Shown piece after piece: positions 6,198 through 11,250 of a DNA stretch of 11,250 bases (within the stretch, counting starts at the first letter, position 1; every line of letters begins with the position of its first letter). A model generated the notes under the pieces. It was not told where the DNA came from. It saw only the letters and a list, made by a program, of their open reading frames with translations, and did no database searches. Source of the stretch: Anaerolineales bacterium (GTDB lineage Bacteria > Chloroflexota > Anaerolineae > 4572-78 > J111). The stretch lies in NCBI GenBank assembly GCA_012032575.1, contig JAAUSP010000216.1, positions 1 to 11,250 of the forward strand. The letters are read 5' to 3'. Both the position numbers and the translations under genes were made by a program.

Positions 6198-6674
6198 ATG
6201 TCAATGGATGTATTACCGGAGAAGTCGAATTTGAATAAGCCCATCACCCTTTTAATTGTGGACGATAGCCAGGACAGCCGGCAAGCGATTCGCGCTGCCA
6301 TAGCCTATTCAGACCAAATTATAGTGGTGGGTGAGGCCACCAATGGCGAGGAAGCCCTTGAACTGACCGGACGGCTTCAGCCCGACGTCATCCTGTTAGA
6401 TGTAATGATGCCCCGGTTAAACGGAATTCAGACCGCAGTCTCAATTAGTAAACTCTATCCGGCCATCAAAATCATTATGCTCAGCGCTTACGATTCAAAG
6501 GAGCTAATCCTGGACGCGGTCAGAAGTGGCGCACAGGGCTACCTGATTAAAGGTAGCCCCTCCACTGAAATAATCCAGGCCATTCGGGCCGTAGCCCGCG
6601 GTCAGGCCATTCTCAGCCCGTTGATGTTGGGCTGGGTTTTAGATGAGCTGACCAGCTCAGCTAACGGCAAATAG
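6198..6674 (+). CDS. Stand-alone receiver protein (CheY-like; NarL-type receiver without HTH)
   Basis: The protein has 158 residues made of one receiver domain (about 15-135) and a short tail. Receiver residues are intact: D22-D23, D68 in ILLDVMMP, S96 and K118 in GYLIKGS. The sequence after the lysine, including IRAVARGQAILSP, is characteristic of NarL-family receivers and aligns by eye with the regulator at 5365. The protein stops about where the linker to the HTH would begin. It therefore looks like a NarL-type receiver that lost its DNA-binding domain, not a classical CheY. Its place directly before the cheA-like gene makes it the likely output or a phosphate sink of this chemosensory system. 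No clear Shine-Dalgarno precedes the ATG at 6198; an ATG at 6204 is an alternative. The gap to the next gene is 41 nt. Confidence 0.88.
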   Translation: MSMDVLPEKSNLNKPITLLIVDDSQDSRQAIRAAIAYSDQIIVVGEATNGEEALELTGRLQPDVILLDVMMPRLNGIQTAVSISKLYPAIKIIMLSAYDSKELILDAVRSGAQGYLIKGSPSTEIIQAIRAVARGQAILSPLMLGWVLDELTSSANGK

Positions 6675-6715
6675 GCGAAACCTTCCTGACAAGATCAAAG
6701 AGATGAGAACTTAAC

Positions 6716-8173
6716 ATGATGAACTGTTGGGAATTTAAGAAATGTGGACGCGAGCCTGGGGGCGCGAAAGTAGAAGAGTTTGGGGTTTGTCCGGCCTATC
6801 CCAACCAGGGGATAAACTGTTTCCGCGTTAATGGAACACTGTGTGACAACGAAGTGCAAGGGTCCGCTGCCACAAAACTCGCCCACTGCATGCAGTGTGA
6901 CTTCTACATTTTCTTAACGCAGGCTAAGAAAAGCACTACCCAAGCAGATGCATTTTTACGAATAAAAGCGGCCAAGGTGTCGCACCTGTTAGACCTGGTA
7001 GGAGAGTTGAGCCTGGTCGCCGCCACGGTGACGCATCATCCCAAACTGGAAGCCCTGGAGTTGGACGGCTTTGATATTGCCGTTCACAACCTGGAGCTGT
7101 TGATCCGCGAAATCCAGGACCTTACCTCCGGCCTGCGCCTGGTGCCCGTTGGCAGTGTATTTATCCGCACCCAACGGCAGGTACGCGATCTGTCGCAGCA
7201 AACCGGCAAGCCGGTTAACCTGACCATGGAAGGTGAAGACATCGAAATAGACAAGGTTTTGCTGGACCAACTCAGCGACCCGTTGATGCATCTGGTCCGC
7301 AATGCCATTGACCACGGTCTGGAATCGCCCGCCGAACGGCTGGCCGCCGGCAAGCCGGAGCAGGGAAACCTGATACTGGCGGCAACGCAGCAAGGCCGGG
7401 AAATTCAGCTTAGCGTGACGGATGATGGCCGGGGGCTAAACCGGGAGAAAATTCTGGCAAAAGCCAGAGAACGCGGCCTGATTGGCCAGACAGAAGAACC
7501 GGATGAGGCCACCGTATGGCGCTATATTTTTCACTCCGGGTTGTCAACCGCGGCCGAGATTTCTAACCTGTCCGGGCGGGGCGTGGGCATGGATGTGGTC
7601 CAAACCACTATCCAGTCTTTGCGAGGCCGGATTACTATTGATAGCCAGCCTAACCAGGGTACTCGCATCACCCTGCACATTCCATTAACCCTGGCCTTTC
7701 TGGACAGTATGATTATGCGCTCGCAAAACCGTTTGTTCGCCGTTTCTGTGGATGAAGTAGCAGAAGTAGCCAAACCGGAAGCGGAGCAAATTACCCGTGT
7801 CTCAGACGACGAAATGGTGCGCATGCACGACCACCTGATACCGGTCTGTCGTTTGCAGCGCTTTTATGGCGAGACAGGCATGCAACGCCCGTTACCCGAG
7901 CAGGTGTTGGTCATTGTTCATACCAGCCAGGGGTTACTGGGCCTGCCGGTAGATGAGGTGGTGGGCCAACAGCAAATCACTATGAAATCACTCCAAGGCC
8001 CACTCAAAGACATTCGGGGCGGGGCCGGCTGTGCCCTGCTGGCTTCGGGTGACATCGCCATTGCCCTCGATTGTGAGCAGTTGAGCCAGGAATTACAAAA
8101 ACCGGACAAAGGACCAGGATTTCATTTAAATGGACGAATTGTCGTTAAGCCAGACCGAAGCCCTTCACTTTGA
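6716..8173 (+). CDS. cheA: CheA-like histidine kinase lacking the HPt domain, with an N-terminal two-CW-like cysteine module
   Basis: The 485 residues read in order as follows. A cysteine module (about 3-67) has C4-W5, C10, C25, C35, C43, C58 and C61, of the pattern CWEFKKCGRE...GVCPA...GTLC...CMQCDFY; it resembles the 'two-CW' domain of some chemotaxis proteins, with C-F at the second C-W. A CheA P3 dimerisation domain follows (about 82-145, VSHLLDLVGEL). The P4 ATPase has the N box HLVRNAIDHGLE (192-203), DDGRG (236-240), SGRGVGMD (286-293) and a GTRITLHIPL G3 region. A P5 CheW-like domain runs from about 329 to 470. Canonical CheA begins with an HPt (P1) domain carrying the phosphorylated histidine, then P2; neither is present. 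The ATP-binding motifs look intact, so the protein could phosphorylate an HPt in trans, as Rhodobacter sphaeroides CheA4 does with CheA3. The start may be 6716 or the adjacent ATG at 6719. The 3' end overlaps cheR by 44 nt. Confidence 0.9.
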   Translation: MMNCWEFKKCGREPGGAKVEEFGVCPAYPNQGINCFRVNGTLCDNEVQGSAATKLAHCMQCDFYIFLTQAKKSTTQADAFLRIKAAKVSHLLDLVGELSLVAATVTHHPKLEALELDGFDIAVHNLELLIREIQDLTSGLRLVPVGSVFIRTQRQVRDLSQQTGKPVNLTMEGEDIEIDKVLLDQLSDPLMHLVRNAIDHGLESPAERLAAGKPEQGNLILAATQQGREIQLSVTDDGRGLNREKILAKARERGLIGQTEEPDEATVWRYIFHSGLSTAAEISNLSGRGVGMDVVQTTIQSLRGRITIDSQPNQGTRITLHIPLTLAFLDSMIMRSQNRLFAVSVDEVAEVAKPEAEQITRVSDDEMVRMHDHLIPVCRLQRFYGETGMQRPLPEQVLVIVHTSQGLLGLPVDEVVGQQQITMKSLQGPLKDIRGGAGCALLASGDIAIALDCEQLSQELQKPDKGPGFHLNGRIVVKPDRSPSL

Positions 8174-8969
8174 TTCCATCCGCCGCTGGATTGGAATCCA
8201 TACCGGCCTGCACTACCCGGAACGTAAATATTGCACCCTGTATCATCGCCTGCGAAAGCTATGCCATGAGTTGGATATTCCCGACCTGAAGACCTTAGAC
8301 CAACATTTGCAGCAGCGAGATTTGCCCAATCTGTCAATTCAGTTGGCTTGCGCCGTTTCCACCAATCACACCTACTACTTCCGCGAAGAGGAGTCAATGC
8401 AGTTTTTTCAGGAACAGATAATCCCCACCTTACCGCCCAATGAGCCGTGGCGCATCTGGAGCGCGGCGTCTTCCAGCGGCGACGAAGCCTATTCACTGGC
8501 TATTATTTTGGCCGAAGCGCTGGGAGTGGCCGAGGCTCAGCAAAAAACAGCCATTTTGGGTACCGACATCAGCTTTAACGTGCTGGAACAGGCCGAATAT
8601 GGCATTTGTAATGAACAGCGCTTGGATAAAGTACCGAAACCGCTGCGTGATAAATACTTCAGAACGATGGGGTTGGGGCAGTGGGGCATTAACCCGGAGA
8701 TCAAACAATTGTGTACATTCAGGCAGCTTAATTTGATGAACTACCCCTGGCCCTTTAAACAAAATTTTCACGTAATTTTTTGCCGCAATGTTTTGTACTA
8801 TTTCGACCGGCCCAAACAAATTGAATTGGTCGAGCGCCTGTACGATGCGACCACACCGGGCGGCTGGCTTATCACCAGCGTCACCGAATCGCTGTGGAAT
8901 ATGAACTCACGCTGGCAGTCGGTCAGAACCGGGATCTACCACAAAGGCTTTGGAAGGAATGGCAAATGA
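8130..8969 (+). CDS. cheR: CheR, chemoreceptor glutamate methyltransferase
   Basis: This 279-residue protein matches CheR in length and motif order. CheR transfers methyl groups from S-adenosylmethionine to receptor glutamates during adaptation. An all-helical N-terminal domain (about 8-75) leads to the STNHTYYFREE segment, which corresponds to the conserved T-x-x-x-T-x-F-F-R-E. The SAM-binding fold has IWSAASSSGDEAYSLA (motif I region, with serine and alanine where many members have G-C-S-T), GTDIS, and FHVIFCRNVLYYFD near the C-terminal part. The ATG at 8130 lies inside the end of cheA, with AGGAT at 8116-8120 and a 9-nt spacer. The 44-nt overlap suggests strong coupling. The stop shares ATGA with the cheB start. 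Confidence 0.94.
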   Translation: MDELSLSQTEALHFDSIRRWIGIHTGLHYPERKYCTLYHRLRKLCHELDIPDLKTLDQHLQQRDLPNLSIQLACAVSTNHTYYFREEESMQFFQEQIIPTLPPNEPWRIWSAASSSGDEAYSLAIILAEALGVAEAQQKTAILGTDISFNVLEQAEYGICNEQRLDKVPKPLRDKYFRTMGLGQWGINPEIKQLCTFRQLNLMNYPWPFKQNFHVIFCRNVLYYFDRPKQIELVERLYDATTPGGWLITSVTESLWNMNSRWQSVRTGIYHKGFGRNGK

Positions 8970-10030
8970 TGCTGAAAAAGATCAAGGTACTGGTGGTGGA
9001 TGATTCGGCCCTGGTACGAAAAATGTTAACCCTGGGCTTGAGCCGGGACTCCGCCATTGAGGTGATTGGCGCGGCCCGCGACCCTTACGCCGCCCGCGAT
9101 ATTATGGTTGAAAATCAGCCCGATGTGATCACCCTGGATGTGGAAATGCCCAACATGGACGGGGTTTCTTTTCTCAAGAGGTATATGCCGGTCATGCCCA
9201 TCCCTACGGTTATTGTCAGCTCATTAACCGAACAGGGCAAAAAGATCACCATCGAAGCCCTGGAAGCCGGCGCTGTGGATGTGGTGCTGAAGCCCAAATT
9301 GGGGTTGGTGGATGGGCTGCCCTTGATGATGAGTGACCTGATTGCCCGGGTCAAGGCCGCGGCCAGAGTAGATGTGAGCCGCTTTGCGCAGACCCAGCCC
9401 GCGCTTCATGAGCCACCGGTCACCCCCGTCACGATGAGCAAAGCCTTGCATGAAACCACCGACCGGGTGATTGCCATCGGCGCTTCGGCGGGGGGGGTGG
9501 CGGCGCTGGCCCGCATTATCCCGATGTTTCCCGCGGCAGCCCCTGGCATTATGATTGTGCAGCATATGCCGGCCGGTTTTACCACCAGTTTTGCTGCCCG
9601 ATTAGACAGTCTGTCGGCCATGCAGGTAAAAGAAGCGGAATCCGGCGACCGCATCCGGCCAGGGCTGGTACTGATGGGGCCGGGTGGCGACCGGCATATA
9701 GAAGTGCGCCGCTCTGGCGGCGAATACCGGGTGATTCTGGTGGATGGCCCCAAGGTGTCAGGGCACTGCCCTTCGGTAAATACCTTGTTTCACTCGGTTG
9801 CCCGACAGGTGGGGCGTAACGCAGTGGCCGCCTTGCTGACCGGGATGGGCGATGACGGGGCCGAAGGCTTGCTGGCTATTCGCCAGGCCGGCGGACGCAC
9901 CTTTGCTCAGAATGAACAAACCAGCGTAGTTTTTGGGATGCCCCAGGCCGCCTGGAAGATAGGAGCCGCAGAAAACCTGGTCTCGCTGGATGAAGTACCC
10001 AAGTATTTACTGGGCGCATTGAGAGGCTAA
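8966..10030 (+). CDS. cheB: CheB, chemoreceptor methylesterase/deamidase response regulator
   Basis: This 354-residue protein has a receiver domain (about 5-125) and a methylesterase domain (about 165-352). The receiver has D12-D13, D58 in ITLDVEMPNMDG, the S85-S86 region and K109 in VVLKPK. The esterase shows the CheB catalytic triad as S174 (IGASAGG), H200 (VQHMP) and D296 (GMGDDGAEG). The spacing is the same as S164, H190 and D286 of Salmonella CheB. CheB removes receptor methyl groups and is activated by phosphorylation, here presumably through the CheA-like system. An upstream in-frame ATG at 8894 lies deep in cheR and adds 24 non-family residues. The 8966 start overlaps cheR by four bases (ATGA), has AGGA at 8955-8958, and places the receiver at the expected distance, so it is preferred. 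Confidence 0.95.
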   Translation: MMLKKIKVLVVDDSALVRKMLTLGLSRDSAIEVIGAARDPYAARDIMVENQPDVITLDVEMPNMDGVSFLKRYMPVMPIPTVIVSSLTEQGKKITIEALEAGAVDVVLKPKLGLVDGLPLMMSDLIARVKAAARVDVSRFAQTQPALHEPPVTPVTMSKALHETTDRVIAIGASAGGVAALARIIPMFPAAAPGIMIVQHMPAGFTTSFAARLDSLSAMQVKEAESGDRIRPGLVLMGPGGDRHIEVRRSGGEYRVILVDGPKVSGHCPSVNTLFHSVARQVGRNAVAALLTGMGDDGAEGLLAIRQAGGRTFAQNEQTSVVFGMPQAAWKIGAAENLVSLDEVPKYLLGALRG

Positions 10031-10055
10031 ACCAACCATAAACAAATTGTAACTA

Positions 10056-10155
10056 CTCAGCCCTCATGTCATTTCGAGGCCGTAGGCCGAGAAATCTCTA
10101 CCGCGCTGCATTGGCCTCAGGGATTTCTCCCTTCGGTCGAAATGACATGGCTGAG
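10056..10155. repeat. Imperfect palindromic (REP/MITE-like) element in the cheB-cheW gap
   Basis: The left arm 10056-10077 (CTCAGCC, then CTC, then ATGTCATTTCGA) and the right arm 10137-10155 (TCGAAATGACATGGCTGAG) are perfect reverse complements apart from a 3-nt insertion in the left arm. Inside is a second stem, GAGAAATC (10089-10096) with GATTTCTC (10122-10129). Sequences of this general form, with GTCATTTCGA ends and internal GAGAAATC, occur as dispersed intergenic repeats in various bacterial genomes; that is recalled, not searched. There is no coding content and no clear flanking duplication. The rest of the 230-nt gap (10031-10055, 10156-10260) holds no gene. Confidence 0.75.
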
Positions 10156-10191
10156 GAATTAACACCATGATTAGATACATGGGAGCAATAA

Positions 10192-10219
10192 ATGACAAAC
10201 GCCACATGACAAACACCAA
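10192..10219 (+). repeat. Tandem imperfect 14-mer before cheW
   Basis: ATGACAAACGCCAC (10192-10205) is followed directly by ATGACAAACACCAA (10206-10219), identical at 12 of 14 positions. It lies 41 nt before the cheW start, just after the palindromic element. It may be a local duplication with no function. Confidence 0.45.
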
Positions 10220-10260
10220 CTTCCCAAGTCCACCCCTATCAAAGAAAGGAATACCTGATT

Positions 10261-10821
10261 ATGGCCGAAAAAAATGGCGACAATCTATTTTTAGAGGACA
10301 ACGAAGATAACATTGACAACACCTACCTTGTTTTTGGGATAGAAAAAGAAAACTATGCGGTCAACATTGCCCACGTTACTGAAATTGTCGGGATTCAAAG
10401 AATATCAGAAGTGCCCGACGTACCCCACTTCATTAAAGGGGTGACCAACCTGCGCGGCCAGGTGATCCCGGTGATGGATATGCGCTTGCGGTTCAATCTG
10501 CCCTGGCGTGATTACGATGATCGGACCACTATCATTGTGCTGGAACTGGACAGCGTTTCTACCGGCCTGATTGTTGACCGGGTCCATGAAGTCGTAGATA
10601 TCCAGCCCCAGCAAATTGACCCCCCGCCCAGTTGGCACAAAAACGACAACCAGGGGGTTATCAGCGGCCTGGGTAAAACAGATGACAACGTGAGTATCAT
10701 TCTGGACGTGCCACATCTATTGTATGACAAAGACATGCATGTGGATTTGGCCAAGGCGGCGACGCATGGTCAAGCCGAATCCGAGCCAGTTGGCCCAGGT
10801 CAAGGGCGGGAGGGCTACTAG
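10261..10821 (+). CDS. cheW: CheW, chemosensory coupling protein
   Basis: This 186-residue protein has a CheW domain at about 20-158. It links receptors to the P5 domain of CheA in the chemosensory array. Visible family features are TYLVFGIEKENYAVNIAHV at the start of the domain, the ISEVPDVPHFIKGVTNLRGQ stretch with the conserved N-L-R-G, VIPVMDMRLRF, an IIVLELDS strand, LIVDRVHEVVDI and a late SIILDVPHLL strand. An acidic N-terminal extension and a Gly-rich, probably disordered C-terminal tail flank the domain; both are somewhat longer than in typical single-domain CheW. AAAGGA at 10245-10250 lies 10 nt before the ATG. It is separated from cheB by 230 nt holding a repeat, and the receptor gene follows 63 nt later. 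Confidence 0.94.
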   Translation: MAEKNGDNLFLEDNEDNIDNTYLVFGIEKENYAVNIAHVTEIVGIQRISEVPDVPHFIKGVTNLRGQVIPVMDMRLRFNLPWRDYDDRTTIIVLELDSVSTGLIVDRVHEVVDIQPQQIDPPPSWHKNDNQGVISGLGKTDDNVSIILDVPHLLYDKDMHVDLAKAATHGQAESEPVGPGQGREGY

Positions 10822-10884
10822 CTGAAACGATGATAACCGATCCAATCAACAATAATTCAAATTATAACAATAGGAGAGCAAAAC

Positions 10885-11250
10885 ATGAACGCATTAAATG
10901 ACATCAGATTAAGTGTAAAACTGATTGCCGGGTTTATACTCGTCGCCGTGATTGCGGCAATTGTCGGTATTGTCGGCATTGTCAATTTGAGGACTCTTGA
11001 ACAAGCTGACACCAGGCTCTACGAAAGAATGACCATACCGATCAGTCAGTTGGCCGACATGGCCACAAAGTTCCAGCGTGTGCGCGTCAACCTGCGCGAC
11101 GTGATTTTGGCGGAAGACAACCAGGAAAGGCAGGAAAATATTGAAACTATCAAGACCTTGACGGCAGAAATTGATGAGATGGCCACCGAGTTCGAAAAGA
11201 CGATCATTTCGGAAGAAATGCGCACCGAGTTCAACACTTTTAGGGCAACA
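10885..11250 (+). CDS. Methyl-accepting chemotaxis protein, N-terminal part (runs off the window)
   Basis: An open frame of 122 codons runs from the ATG at 10885 to the window edge, with AGGAG at 10872-10876 giving an 8-nt spacer. The N-terminus MNALNDIRLSVKLIAGF leads into a transmembrane helix at about 13-33, rich in Val, Ile, Ala and Gly, and then a long helical, charged segment with MTIPISQLADMATKFQRVRV and LRDVILAEDN. This is the pattern of four-helix-bundle (4HB_MCP) sensor domains, with TM1 followed by a periplasmic or extracytoplasmic helical bundle. TM2, HAMP and the signalling hairpin lie beyond the window. The position after cheW makes a chemoreceptor the best reading, although a 4HB-containing kinase or cyclase cannot be fully excluded. 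Confidence 0.85.
   Translation, partial: MNALNDIRLSVKLIAGFILVAVIAAIVGIVGIVNLRTLEQADTRLYERMTIPISQLADMATKFQRVRVNLRDVILAEDNQERQENIETIKTLTAEIDEMATEFEKTIISEEMRTEFNTFRAT

Noticed and set aside
8894..8965. Extended cheB start at ATG 8894
   Set aside because: It lies inside the cheR coding region and adds 24 residues before the receiver domain with no family support. The ATGA overlap at 8966 with its AGGA is the normal coupled start.
10167..10310. Short plus-strand open frame starting at ATG 10167
   Set aside because: It runs about 40 codons through the repeat-rich gap and into cheW in another frame. It has no ribosome binding site and no recognisable protein features.

Overview
The window reads as a bacterial chromosome segment in which every supported gene lies on the plus strand. 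Gene content suggests Chloroflexota, possibly Anaerolineae or a relative. The hints are an isopentenyl phosphate kinase (archaeal-type, but known in Chloroflexota), the lar nickel-pincer cofactor genes, a soluble multi-PAS NarX/DegS-like kinase with a NarL-type regulator, and dispersed palindromic repeats. This placement rests on gene content and style only; no marker gene is present.

Region 1 (1-2195) is a lar cluster: the 3' end of larE, then larB, then larC. Together these make the nickel-pincer nucleotide cofactor of lactate racemase (LarA) and related enzymes. larA is not in the window. larC is split by a reading-frame shift at a run of six T (1832-1837), leaving larC1 and larC2. A split larC joined by programmed frameshifting is reported for Lactobacillus plantarum. 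A 23-bp hairpin built from an octamer tandem repeat lies between larB and larC.

Region 2 (2270-3082) is a single isopentenyl phosphate kinase gene with a TTG start. It belongs to the alternative mevalonate pathway.

Region 3 (3143-6066) is a two-component pair: a cytoplasmic histidine kinase with four PAS domains and a HisKA_3/HATPase core, and a NarL/LuxR-family response regulator 11 nt downstream. A 14-bp palindrome and a strong intrinsic terminator follow.

Region 4 (6198-11250) is a chemosensory cluster: a stand-alone receiver protein, a CheA-like kinase, CheR, CheB, CheW and the start of a 4HB-type methyl-accepting chemotaxis protein. cheA/cheR overlap by 44 nt and cheR/cheB by 4 nt. The CheA-like protein is unusual. 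It has dimerisation, ATPase and CheW-like domains with intact ATP-binding motifs, but no HPt domain, so it has no phosphoacceptor histidine of its own. In place of the HPt it has a seven-cysteine N-terminal module resembling the 'two-CW' domain. A palindromic repeat of about 100 bp sits in the cheB-cheW gap. The likely scheme is that the receptor and CheW control the CheA ATPase, which must phosphorylate an HPt supplied in trans or act in some other way. CheR and CheB would adapt the receptor by methylation, and the stand-alone receiver is the obvious candidate output.

No tRNA, rRNA, CRISPR array, transposase or phage gene was seen. The best leads are the HPt-less cysteine-module CheA and the larC frameshift.
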